Below are positions 1 to 7,864 of a stretch of DNA of 64,000 bases, piece by piece. Position 1 is the first letter of the stretch; each line of letters begins with the position of its first letter. The stretch is taken from contig JACOST010000009.1 in NCBI GenBank assembly GCA_016178705.1, forward strand, positions 186,001-250,000, given 5' to 3'. This stretch comes from Deltaproteobacteria bacterium (lineage in GTDB: Bacteria > Desulfobacterota > Binatia > HRBIN30 > JACQVA1). The notes under the pieces were generated by a model that was not told the DNA's origin, did no database searches, and was given only the letters and a program-made list of their open reading frames with translations. Made by a program: the position numbers and the translations under genes.

Positions 1-203
1 GGCGTCGCGCAACGCAACATTTCGTCCAGCGTGGCGTAGGCCGGCACCGCGGCGCGTCCACTCATGGCCGTGCGCGCCGCGGGATCGCCATCGCACACGG
101 CGACCAGTTCCGCCTCGGGCACTTCGGCAAGATACTGCTGGTGCACCTGGGCGATGCGGCCGCACCCGACGAGCGCGACCGAGAGACGCGATAGAGAACT
201 CAT
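1..203 (-). CDS. Gfo/Idh/MocA-family oxidoreductase, N-terminal part (cut by window edge)
   Basis: Only the first 67 codons lie in the window; the gene runs off the left edge. Reading the minus strand from the ATG at 203 gives a beta-alpha-beta NAD(P)-binding start with the motif VALVGCGRIAQVH, then AELVAVCDGD, the pattern of Gfo/Idh/MocA dehydrogenases. In polysaccharide clusters these enzymes oxidise the 3-position of UDP- or dTDP-sugars before a DegT-type transamination, and a DegT aminotransferase lies four genes upstream in the operon. It follows the epimerase gene by 38 bp, so it is probably the next operon member. The substrate cannot be read from this fragment. Confidence 0.8.
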   Translation of the reverse strand, partial: MSSLSRLSVALVGCGRIAQVHQQYLAEVPEAELVAVCDGDPAARTAMSGRAAVPAYATLDEMLRCAT

Positions 204-241
204 CCGACTGTTAGGAAGAGACGGGGACGACCAGGCGGGAA

Positions 242-1252
242 CTACTGCGCGGTGGCGCGCCGCAAACCCGTGCGGCGCAGCCATTTCACATTGTGATAGC
301 GCTCGTCTTCGTAGTCGCCGACACCGCCGCCGGCGATGGCCGCCCGCACCTCCCGAATTGCATCATCGACGGTATGCTGCGGGACGAATCCGAGTTGTTC
401 ACGGATACGATCGAAACTGACCCGGTAGCTACGCCGATCGCCGTTGCCGTTGGCATACTCCACCACGGTGTCGGGCAGATACTGGACTACCTTCTCGGCC
501 ACCTCACCGATGGTGAAGTTCTGCGACTCGTGACCGACGTTGAAGATTCCACCTTGTGCGGCATCGGACGGCGCCGACACTGCCGCCGCAAACGCGGCAG
601 CCGCATCGCGCACGTGCAGATGCGGGCGCCACTGATCGACGCCGAGAATGCGCACGCGGTGATCGACCGCCGCCCGCGCGGTAATCGTGTTGACCATCAG
701 ATCGAAGCGCATCCGCGTCGACAGGCCGCACACGGTGGCCAGACGCAGGATGATGACTTCCATCGGACCGCGTTCGTGCAACAACACCTCTTCCGACATA
801 ATGCGGGTGCGCGCGTACAAGGACACCGGATTGAGGTGCGAATCCTCCACGAGCAACTCCGTGCCGTTCGCTCCGTAGACGCTGCAGGATGAGGCGAACA
901 CCAAGCGCTGCACCTCGGCCTCACGGGCCGCATCGAGCAAACAGCGTGTGGACTCGAAGTTGATCATCATGGTCTCGCGTGGATCAACCTCGCAGGCCGG
1001 ATCGCCCACGACTGCCGCTAAGGCAACGACAGCGCGGACACCCTTCACCGCATGCGCTACGTCGCGAATGTTGCAGATGTCGCCGAACCGAACATCGAGC
1101 CGGGGATCCTCGCGCATATCGGCGATGCCATGATCACCGTACAGAAAATTATCCAGAATGCGGACGCGGAAGCCGTCGGCCAGCAGCGTGCGAGTCAGGT
1201 GGGAACCGACGTAGCCAGCCCCACCGGTCACCAAGACGATATCGTTGGACAT
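242..1252 (-). CDS. NAD-dependent sugar epimerase/dehydratase (extended SDR)
   Basis: Extended short-chain dehydrogenase of 336 residues, the usual length for nucleotide-sugar epimerases and dehydratases. The cofactor motif TGGAGYVGSH is at residues 9-18. The active-site region reads SCSVYG, followed by SLYARTR where most relatives have YxxxK. The catalytic Lys is therefore Arg here, a change I recall from other members of this subgroup that need not inactivate it. It probably makes or alters a nucleotide sugar for the surface polysaccharide. It lies 44 bp downstream of the phosphoglycosyl transferase fusion gene. The exact substrate is not inferable. Confidence 0.85.
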   Translation of the reverse strand: MSNDIVLVTGGAGYVGSHLTRTLLADGFRVRILDNFLYGDHGIADMREDPRLDVRFGDICNIRDVAHAVKGVRAVVALAAVVGDPACEVDPRETMMINFESTRCLLDAAREAEVQRLVFASSCSVYGANGTELLVEDSHLNPVSLYARTRIMSEEVLLHERGPMEVIILRLATVCGLSTRMRFDLMVNTITARAAVDHRVRILGVDQWRPHLHVRDAAAAFAAAVSAPSDAAQGGIFNVGHESQNFTIGEVAEKVVQYLPDTVVEYANGNGDRRSYRVSFDRIREQLGFVPQHTVDDAIREVRAAIAGGGVGDYEDERYHNVKWLRRTGLRRATAQ

Positions 1253-1296
1253 AGTACTGCTCTCCCCTTGAATGCGTAGACTTGTGAATGCGTATG

Positions 1297-2697
1297 CTAG
1301 CGACGGGCAGCGCTGCGTTGCGGTGCATAGCCCGGGCGTTCGACGGTGAAGACGTCGGTGTTGAGCAAATCCGTCAGCGACGGCACCACGCGGTAGTCCA
1401 CCCCTTTGCGCTCACACATCCCCATCACTTCTTGCGCCTCACCATCCTGCAGATCGGAGAGGCACACGAACACTGCCTTGACATCGTTCGCCGACAGGGC
1501 GAGTGGCAACTCGGCGCGGCCGCCGAGCACACGAATGCCGTGAATCAGCGAGCCCCATCGGTCGGCCGATTCGTCGATGAACCCGATGGGCCGGTATGGC
1601 GACAGCGGATCTTCGAGCAGCATGCGGCTGATCTGTTCGCCACCGCTGCCGGCACCAACGATCAGCGCCGGCTGCTTGCGGGGCTGCTGCTGGCGCACGT
1701 CGCGCCGCACCCATCCGCGCAGCCCGTAGCGCAGGCTGCCCAATAGGAACAACACCAGCGCCCAATCGATCGCGAACACCGAGCGCGGAAATTTCTGCAG
1801 CCCGACGAAGAACGTGATGCCGGCGGTCACGACCGCGCTCAATGACACGGCCTTGAACATCGCCACCACGTCCCACAAGCCGAAATAAGCCGGGATCCCC
1901 TGATACGCGCCGTAGTACATGAGTGCGATCGGGCGCGCGAGCAGCACAATCAACATCGGTGGTAGCGCGAAGCGCGGATCGTCCGGCCAATCGCCTTCGT
2001 AGCGGATCAACACGGCAACCCAGAACGACAGCGCGGAGAGCAGCAAGTCCGCTCCGATCAGCGCGATGCGCCGGCGCCGGCGCCACAGGTACTTGGTCTT
2101 AATCGCGCCGCGCAACGTCACCCACAGGCCGTGCACGAGCAGCTTGAGATCGCCACTGAGCGTCGCAGTCTTCACATACTCCATGTCGCGCCCGAGCTTC
2201 TCCGACAGAATGTGATCGATGTAGTAGCGCTCGGTGTCCTTGAGGCCTTCGGGGTAGCTCTCCAACTCATCGCGGCCGAGAATCTGGCTCGGCCCAACGA
2301 TCCCCGGCCGCACCGACAGCGCGACGCGCTGCGCCGGCGTGTAGAACTGCACGAAGTGTGGGTCCTCCGGGCGCGGCCCGATCAGACTCATCTCGCCGAT
2401 CGCGACGTTGATGAGCTGCGGCAGCTCGTCGATCTTGAACCAGCGCAGAATCTGCCCGACCCGGGTCACGCGCGGGTCGCGCTTGGTGGTCAGGCGCGAG
2501 CCCATCCGATACGCGCCATCCACCATCGTGCGGAACTTGAAGATCGCGAAGAGCTGGCCGTTCAATCCCACACGACGTTGGCGAAAGAACACGGGGCCCG
2601 TCGAATCGAGCTTGATCATCACCGCCACCAGCAGCAGCAGCGGCAACAGGAAGATCAAGCCGAGCACGGCCAGCCCGCAGTCGAAGAAGCGCTTCAT
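1297..2697 (-). CDS. Phosphoglycosyl transferase fused to the N-terminal half of a CapD/WbaP-type membrane protein
   Basis: A 466-residue two-part protein. Residues 1-200 form a monotopic polyprenyl-phosphate sugar-1-phosphate transferase: hydrophobic anchor at residues 4-25, then DSTGPVFFRQRRVGLNG, FKFRTM, KIDELPQL and SLIGPRPE, all hallmarks of the PglC/WcaJ catalytic domain. After a basic stretch (LWRRRRR) come four membrane segments and a Rossmann-like CoA_binding_3 region (ALIVGAGSGGEQ, IGFIDES, GIRVLGG), as in the N-terminal half of CapD/FlaA1 or WbaP. No epimerase domain follows. In WbaP the membrane half comes first, so the order is reversed here. The ATG at 2697 overlaps the aminotransferase stop (ATGA), which fixes the start. 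It should load the first sugar phosphate onto undecaprenyl phosphate at the inner membrane. Confidence 0.85.
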   Translation of the reverse strand: MKRFFDCGLAVLGLIFLLPLLLLVAVMIKLDSTGPVFFRQRRVGLNGQLFAIFKFRTMVDGAYRMGSRLTTKRDPRVTRVGQILRWFKIDELPQLINVAIGEMSLIGPRPEDPHFVQFYTPAQRVALSVRPGIVGPSQILGRDELESYPEGLKDTERYYIDHILSEKLGRDMEYVKTATLSGDLKLLVHGLWVTLRGAIKTKYLWRRRRRIALIGADLLLSALSFWVAVLIRYEGDWPDDPRFALPPMLIVLLARPIALMYYGAYQGIPAYFGLWDVVAMFKAVSLSAVVTAGITFFVGLQKFPRSVFAIDWALVLFLLGSLRYGLRGWVRRDVRQQQPRKQPALIVGAGSGGEQISRMLLEDPLSPYRPIGFIDESADRWGSLIHGIRVLGGRAELPLALSANDVKAVFVCLSDLQDGEAQEVMGMCERKGVDYRVVPSLTDLLNTDVFTVERPGYAPQRSAARR

Positions 2698-3857
2698 GCT
2701 CGTGACCCACTTCCTTGCACCAGTCGACGAATCGCCCCGGCCACCCGCTCCGCGTCGCGCACAGACAGATCCGGATAGAGCGGAAGCGACAGCGTGCTCT
2801 CGGCGGCCGCCGTCGCGACCGGAAAGTCCGCGGGCTCCACGCCGAGGGCCCGACGAAAGTACGAGTGCAAATGGATGGGAATGAAGTGTTGGCTGGTGCC
2901 GATGCCGAGTTGCTTGAGTTCTTCGATCAAACGGTCGCGCGAAATCCTCGCGCTCGGACGTACCCGCAACACGTAGAGATGCCACGCATGCTTCACATCG
3001 GGGTGGACCATCGGCGTGCGGACTTCGGGGACATCGCGCAGACACGCGGTGTACGCCGCCGCCAGCCGCTCGCGCGCCAGCCGAAACTGCTCCATTTTCG
3101 GCAGCTGCACGAGCCCGAGCGCGGCGTTGATATCGGTCATGTTGTACTTGAACCCGGGATACTCGACGTCGTAGCGCCACGAACCCTCGGCGGTGTAGCG
3201 CCGCCACGCATCCCGACTCATGCCGTGCAGCCGGCGCGGCCGCAGCCGATCCGCCAAGTCGTCGTCATCGGTGGTCAGCATGCCACCTTCACCGGTGGTG
3301 ATGTTCTTCGTCGCATAGAAGCTGAACGCCGTGAGCGGACTGAGCGTGCCGATGGTTCGTCCATGAAACGCGGCGGGGAGCGCGTGCGCAGCGTCTTCGA
3401 GTACCAGGAGGCCGTGTTGCTTGGCGATGTCTGCAATCTGATCCATCTGCACCGGCTGACCGGCGAAATGAACTGGGACGATGGCTTTCGTGCGCGCGGT
3501 CACCTTGCGCCGCACCTCGTCGCAATCGATGTTGAGATCGTCGTCGCGGCAGTCGACCAACACTGGACGCGCGCCGGTATGAACGATGGTCGCCACCGTT
3601 GCCGTGAACGTGTAGGTCGTCGTGATGACCTCGTCGCCAGGGCCGATCCCGAGTGCATCGAGCCCGAGGTGCAGCGCGGCGGTGCAGGAACTGACGGCGA
3701 TCGCATGGCGGGCACCAATCGCAGCCGCAAACGCTTCCTCGAATTGCCGCGTCTTGGGACCCATCGTGATCCAGCCCGAGCGCAGCGTATCGACCACGGC
3801 GGCGATTTCCTCTTCGCCAATCGGCGGTCGATGAAACGGAATGTCAGTCTCTGCCAT
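2694..3857 (-). CDS. DegT/DnrJ/EryC1/StrS-family sugar aminotransferase
   Basis: PLP-dependent nucleotide-sugar aminotransferase of 387 residues, the standard family length. Visible landmarks are PPIGEEEIAAVVDTLRSGW near the N-terminus, SSCTAALHLGL (phosphate-binding region), VPVHFAGQPVQMDQI, LEDAAHA, and the Schiff-base lysine in SFYATKNITTGEGGM. It would transaminate a keto-nucleotide sugar to an amino sugar. The neighbouring acyl cassette (FkbH, ACP, MaoC, SDR) and the GNAT could then supply an N-acyl group to that amine. It overlaps the next gene by 4 bp (ATGA) and starts 12 bp after the SDR stop, so it is translationally linked in the operon. Confidence 0.93.
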   Translation of the reverse strand: MAETDIPFHRPPIGEEEIAAVVDTLRSGWITMGPKTRQFEEAFAAAIGARHAIAVSSCTAALHLGLDALGIGPGDEVITTTYTFTATVATIVHTGARPVLVDCRDDDLNIDCDEVRRKVTARTKAIVPVHFAGQPVQMDQIADIAKQHGLLVLEDAAHALPAAFHGRTIGTLSPLTAFSFYATKNITTGEGGMLTTDDDDLADRLRPRRLHGMSRDAWRRYTAEGSWRYDVEYPGFKYNMTDINAALGLVQLPKMEQFRLARERLAAAYTACLRDVPEVRTPMVHPDVKHAWHLYVLRVRPSARISRDRLIEELKQLGIGTSQHFIPIHLHSYFRRALGVEPADFPVATAAAESTLSLPLYPDLSVRDAERVAGAIRRLVQGSGSRA

Positions 3858-3869
3858 GGCCTCTAGTCC

Positions 3870-4625
3870 TCACTCCATCACGGTGCCACCGGCGATCGGC
3901 AGATCGACCCCGGTGACATAGGCACCCGCCTCAGAGGCGAGAAAGGCGACAGCACCCGCCACGTCCTCCCCGCTCGCCAATCGTTTGAGCGGGGCTTGCT
4001 GCGCAATCATCTGCTTCATTCGATCGGGCACAAATGCCGTAAGCTCCGTCGGCACCATCCCAGGCGATACGGTGTTCACGCGAACGCCGAAGGCGCCATA
4101 TTCAACCGCCAACGCGCGCGCCAACCCCCGCAAGGCCGCTTTGGCGGTAACGTAACTGCTCCATTGCGGCGGCGGCACGGCATGCGCCGCGGCGCTGCCG
4201 ACAAAGATCACCGCGCCATGCCGGCGTTCGGCCATTCCCGGCAAACAGACGCGGCATGCGTTGACGGCGCCGCGCACGGCGACATCGAAGTGCTGCTGAA
4301 AATCATCCCACCCGACCTCGGCGAACTTGGCCGGTTGCAAGCGCGCACCCGCATTGTGTACCAACACGGCAATGGGACCGATTTCGTCGTGCAGATAGCG
4401 CGCTGCCGCACGCAGCGCCTCCTCATCCCGCACGTCCGCACGAATGGCGAGCGCGCGCCCACCTGCCTCTTCTATCTCGCGCACGACATTGGCCGCGGCC
4501 TCTTCGTGTTCAAGAAAGTTGACCCCTACGGTCAGTCCCTCCTGGCTCAGCCGCCGGGCAATCGCCGCACCAACTCCGCGGCTTGCGCCCGTCACCAGCG
4601 CCACACCGGTTCGCGGGTCACTCAT
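3870..4625 (-). CDS. SDR-family oxidoreductase, FabG-like 3-oxoacyl reductase
   Basis: Classical short-chain dehydrogenase of 251 residues with the NADP motif TGASRGVGAAIA, a VHNAG motif, catalytic Ser in FVGSAAAH and YxxxK as SSYVTAKAAL. It ends with VTGVDLPIAGG, typical of FabG/PhaB reductases. The gene overlaps the MaoC gene by 4 bp (ATGA) and sits directly after MaoC and ACP genes, so reduction of a 3-oxoacyl group on ACP or CoA is more likely than sugar reduction. It may act with the adjacent hydratase to make a 3-hydroxyacyl substituent for the polysaccharide. That pathway assignment is inference. Confidence 0.88.
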   Translation of the reverse strand: MSDPRTGVALVTGASRGVGAAIARRLSQEGLTVGVNFLEHEEAAANVVREIEEAGGRALAIRADVRDEEALRAAARYLHDEIGPIAVLVHNAGARLQPAKFAEVGWDDFQQHFDVAVRGAVNACRVCLPGMAERRHGAVIFVGSAAAHAVPPPQWSSYVTAKAALRGLARALAVEYGAFGVRVNTVSPGMVPTELTAFVPDRMKQMIAQQAPLKRLASGEDVAGAVAFLASEAGAYVTGVDLPIAGGTVME

Positions 4626-5059
4626 GACAACACCATCACCTGTGCACGCCCGCGCACGACTTCTTCTCCAGCGTCATTGAGCGCCCAGGTGTCGAGATCG
4701 AGCATCTTCAAGCTGTCGGTCTTGCGCCGAACCCGGCCACGAAAGGTGATGCGCTCGCCGAGCCGAACCGGTTTCGCGAAGCGCACGTCTTGCGACAAGA
4801 ACACGGCGCGCCGACCGGGGAGATACATGCCAACCAGCGTCGAAAAGTAGGAGGCCACAAGCATTCCGTGCGCGACACGTTCACCGAATTGGGTCGTCGC
4901 GGCATAGACCCCATCCATGTGCAACGGATTGAAGTCGCCGGTGAGCGTGGCGAAGGTCGCCACGACCGCAGCGTCGATGACGCGGCTGAAGGACGCCTCC
5001 TCACCGGCCTGAATGCTGCCATAGCTCCGGTCGGGCGCGCGTGCGGGCTCGTCAATCAA
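4622..5059 (-). CDS. MaoC-like (R)-specific hydratase, hotdog fold
   Basis: A 145-residue single-hotdog protein. The catalytic Asp and His of (R)-specific enoyl hydratases appear in TGDFNPLHMD, followed by FGERVAHGML and later DVRFAKPVRLGERI, all characteristic of PhaJ/MaoC proteins. It should interconvert trans-2-enoyl and (R)-3-hydroxyacyl thioesters. It is overlapped by 8 bp with the ACP gene upstream and by 4 bp with the SDR gene downstream, so these three genes form a tight translational unit. No ketosynthase is visible, so chain elongation must be done elsewhere or may not occur. Confidence 0.88.
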   Translation of the reverse strand: MIDEPARAPDRSYGSIQAGEEASFSRVIDAAVVATFATLTGDFNPLHMDGVYAATTQFGERVAHGMLVASYFSTLVGMYLPGRRAVFLSQDVRFAKPVRLGERITFRGRVRRKTDSLKMLDLDTWALNDAGEEVVRGRAQVMVLS

Positions 5060-5285
5060 CTCTGACCCCTCGTTCGCGTAGCAGCGTAGCGAAGTCGCTC
5101 ACGCTGAGCACGTTGGTAATCTCGTCGGTGGTGAGCTGCACGCAGTAGGTCTCTTCGATCGCCGCAACCAATCGCATGTGATTGAGGGAATCCCACGGCG
5201 GCAGTACGAGCGGCCCCGTCTCCGGATTGACTTCACCAACATCGACCCCCAATATCTCCGCCACTAGCCCGCACAATTGATTCAT
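5052..5285 (-). CDS. Acyl carrier protein
   Basis: A 77-residue acidic carrier protein starting at the ATG at 5285, which overlaps the FkbH stop codon by one base (TGATG). The phosphopantetheine attachment serine is in PPWDSLNHMRLVAAIEE, matching the DSL motif of carrier proteins. Helix 3 region TTDEITNVLSVSDFATLL follows. A longer in-frame extension upstream is possible but has no ACP character. Lying directly after the FkbH-like gene, it is the likely acceptor of the acyl group that FkbH loads, and the substrate for the MaoC and SDR enzymes. Confidence 0.9.
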   Translation of the reverse strand: MNQLCGLVAEILGVDVGEVNPETGPLVLPPWDSLNHMRLVAAIEETYCVQLTTDEITNVLSVSDFATLLRERGVRVD

Positions 5286-7150
5286 CACCCCGCCGCTCCA
5301 CCGTCCGCCGCCACCCCAACCCGCGCCCACGGCGGCGCGGCGACACGAAAGTCAGCCAGATCCGCCTGCCACACCTCGGCATCATCCACGCGTCCGGCCG
5401 ACACGAATCCATGCCGAGCGTAGAACTCGCGGACCTGCTCATTCTTCGGCGTGGCGACATAGCGGCCGCGCAGTTGTGTCGCGCCCGCTTGCCGCGCGAG
5501 GTCGACGATGTAGGCCAATACGCCGGTCTCGATCGAGCGACCGAGCACACGGCAGCTGAGCAGAAACGTGTCGATGTCGCAGAAGGTGCCCTCGAAGCGC
5601 AGCACCGCGAGGCCAACGACTCCGCTGTCGCCCAGGCGATCGCGCACGCGCACACCCACAACGCGATGGCTGCGCTGGTCGATCATGGCGTCGAACTCCG
5701 CCTCACTGTAGCGGCGGTTCGTCAGATTGAACTGATTGGTCTTGTGCACGAGTTGGAACAGCCGCGTCCGGACCGCACCCTCAGCGGGCACGGCCGCGAT
5801 CTCCATGGCGAGGCCCATCAGGTAGCTCTCAAGCGAGCCGGCTTCGTGACGCACCTGCTCACGCGCGCGGCGCTCGTGATACATGCGGCTCCGCGCGCGA
5901 TCCTCCGCCGTAACCTGCAACGTATCGAACGCCGTCAGCTGCAGCAGCGTGCCGCGATAGAGGGCGGGGTCGCGCGGGAGATCGACGACCAGAACTTCGG
6001 GTAGACGCTCGCGCACATTCTGACGCTCGAACGGATCGTCGTCAGCGAACACCAAGCTGTCGAGTCCAATGTTCAAATCAGCGGCCACGGCGCGCAGGTT
6101 TTGCACCTTATCGAGCCAGTTCACGCGCACGGTGGCGAAATGCTCGGGCCGGAGCACCATGCCGGGGTGCTCGCGCACGACCGCCAGGGCCTCGGCTTCG
6201 TCGTTGCGGCTGCACAGCGCCAGCAACACTCCACGTTGATGCAACGCAAGAATCGCCTGCTGAAATTCACGGAAGCCTTCACCGGCGGCATCACCGCCCA
6301 GACGGAGGCGCGCGACGCCGTCTTCACCGAGGATGCCGCCCCACAGCGTATTGTCGAGATCGAGCACCAAGCACTTGCGCGCCGGCCCGACAGTGGCACG
6401 CAGATAGCGGACAATCTCGCTGCCGAGGCGCGGCAAGAAACCGGTCGCGAATGGCTGATCCGCGAGGAGACGCATCCGCTGATCGAAGGCACGTTCGCGA
6501 CCGAACGTCGCGGTCAGGCCTGCCACGTCCATCACGTACACGCGTTCATGCGCATGCGCCCAATCTGCCAGCCCATGATTGAGCTCTTCCACGGCCCGCG
6601 CGACGCCAGTCAATTCTTGCCAATCGAGGACGCCGAGCGGCGACGCCTCGAACGGGGCCACGTTGCTCACCACGAGAGTGGCCCGGGTTCGCTCGCGGAG
6701 CGCGGCCAGCAGCTCCGCCAACTCAGCTAGTCCGCTCGCGACAACCAGGCGCCGCGTCGCACTGTCTTGCCAGGGCTCCGCCACAACACCCGGCGCAATC
6801 GCCGACAACGACAACATGATCACGATCACGTCGGGCCGAAATTGATGCAACCCACTCGCCGGGTCGAGGATCTGCTTCGCCTGCTCATTGTACGGCGCCA
6901 CGTAGAGCTCGATGGGGCAACCTTGCACGTGCGCCTGAACGACCACGCAGGTCGCCACTGGTTCGACCGTGAAATTGCTCAGCACGGCCACCCGGCGAGC
7001 ATCGCGCGGCAGCGGTTCGCCCTGAGCACGCAGCTGCGCCAGCGCGCGACAATGGTTGGCGTAGGTCGGCTCGCGCCGCACGGCATCGAAGATGGCCGCG
7101 AGATCCACGACGACTCCGTTGTTCACCTGTGTCGCCTCTGCCCCGCGCAT
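5285..7150 (-). CDS. FkbH-like HAD-superfamily protein with C-terminal GNAT domain
   Basis: A 621-residue protein with the three-part layout of FkbH-like enzymes. An N-terminal alpha/beta region (RVAVLSNFTVEP, PDVIVIMLS) covers about residues 1-250. The HAD-IIIC catalytic motif CLVLDLDNTLWGGILGEDG follows, then a GNAT-like C-terminal domain (HKTNQFNLTNRRYSEAEF, SCRVLGRSIETG, KNEQVREFYARHGF). Characterised relatives take 1,3-bisphosphoglycerate and load a glyceryl group on an ACP. The start at 7150 was chosen because its ATG shares one base with the GNAT stop codon (TGATG); the longer in-frame extension looks noncoding. It is followed by the ACP, MaoC and SDR genes, an acyl-building cassette inside a polysaccharide operon. 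Confidence 0.88.
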   Translation of the reverse strand: MRGAEATQVNNGVVVDLAAIFDAVRREPTYANHCRALAQLRAQGEPLPRDARRVAVLSNFTVEPVATCVVVQAHVQGCPIELYVAPYNEQAKQILDPASGLHQFRPDVIVIMLSLSAIAPGVVAEPWQDSATRRLVVASGLAELAELLAALRERTRATLVVSNVAPFEASPLGVLDWQELTGVARAVEELNHGLADWAHAHERVYVMDVAGLTATFGRERAFDQRMRLLADQPFATGFLPRLGSEIVRYLRATVGPARKCLVLDLDNTLWGGILGEDGVARLRLGGDAAGEGFREFQQAILALHQRGVLLALCSRNDEAEALAVVREHPGMVLRPEHFATVRVNWLDKVQNLRAVAADLNIGLDSLVFADDDPFERQNVRERLPEVLVVDLPRDPALYRGTLLQLTAFDTLQVTAEDRARSRMYHERRAREQVRHEAGSLESYLMGLAMEIAAVPAEGAVRTRLFQLVHKTNQFNLTNRRYSEAEFDAMIDQRSHRVVGVRVRDRLGDSGVVGLAVLRFEGTFCDIDTFLLSCRVLGRSIETGVLAYIVDLARQAGATQLRGRYVATPKNEQVREFYARHGFVSAGRVDDAEVWQADLADFRVAAPPWARVGVAADGGAAG

Positions 7151-7857
7151 CACGCCTGTCCTACGGTCGCGCCGGCCTCGTCGCGAACCGACTGGAGCGG
7201 CAAAACGAACACCGCTTGTTGCTTGCCATTCTCGCTGACGCGCTCGCCGATCCGCCGGAAGCCGAGCACGCGGTGAATCCACATCGAGGGCTGGTTATCG
7301 ATTTCGGGCGTCGAGAAGATCTCCGCCACTCCGCGCGCTTGCAGTTCGTGAATCATCTCCTTGATCAGCGGGAAGATCAGCCCGCTGCCGCGGAACGCGG
7401 GCGCGACCGCTTGTGATCGCCAGGTGAACCGTCGCGCCGGCGACTCGGCCGGGGCAGCGGTATTCGTGCGCCGCCACACAGCGACCGCACGCTTGAGCAA
7501 CAATTCACGCAAGCGCGGCTGGGTTGCGAGCACGCGCGCGATCCCCACCAGCACCACCACTGGATGCCGGCGGGCGATGTCCCGCACGAACCCTTCGCCA
7601 ATTGCGCCGTTGACGGCGGCTACGACCCGACCATCGACTTCCGCCACCAGCGAAACGCAGCGAGGCGAACGGGCGTAGCTGCGATACACCGCGCGCAGCA
7701 CCTTTGACCCCATCGCGGTAAGCAACGCATCGGGGTAACACGCTTGGTGCAAGGCAACGACTTGCTCCACATCCCCCTCCGACATCGGCCGCAGCGTATA
7801 GGCGGGCTGTACCACCCGCCCGTCGTCGACATCTTCTCGCACTCGAGCCAGTGTCAC
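7150..7857 (-). CDS. GNAT-family N-acetyltransferase
   Basis: A 235-residue GNAT-fold protein: TLRPMSEGDVEQVVALHQACYPDA at the N-terminus, RCVSLVAEVDGRVVAAVNGAI (strand 4 region), SQAVAPAFRGSGLIFPLIKEMI (acyl-CoA pyrophosphate-binding loop, degenerate) and MWIHRVLGFRRIGER at the C-terminus. The start is a GTG at 7857 with a purine-rich AGGCGGA just upstream; an in-frame ATG 24 codons later is an alternative. It probably acylates an amino sugar of the polysaccharide repeat, but the substrate is unproven. It sits 7 bp after the methyltransferase gene. Confidence 0.8.
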   Translation of the reverse strand: MTLARVREDVDDGRVVQPAYTLRPMSEGDVEQVVALHQACYPDALLTAMGSKVLRAVYRSYARSPRCVSLVAEVDGRVVAAVNGAIGEGFVRDIARRHPVVVLVGIARVLATQPRLRELLLKRAVAVWRRTNTAAPAESPARRFTWRSQAVAPAFRGSGLIFPLIKEMIHELQARGVAEIFSTPEIDNQPSMWIHRVLGFRRIGERVSENGKQQAVFVLPLQSVRDEAGATVGQA

Positions 7858-7864
7858 GTTCCGC

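Noticed and set aside
2715-3866. 383-codon open frame opposite the DegT aminotransferase
   Set aside because: No recognisable motif, and the aminotransferase frame is intact with its catalytic Lys.
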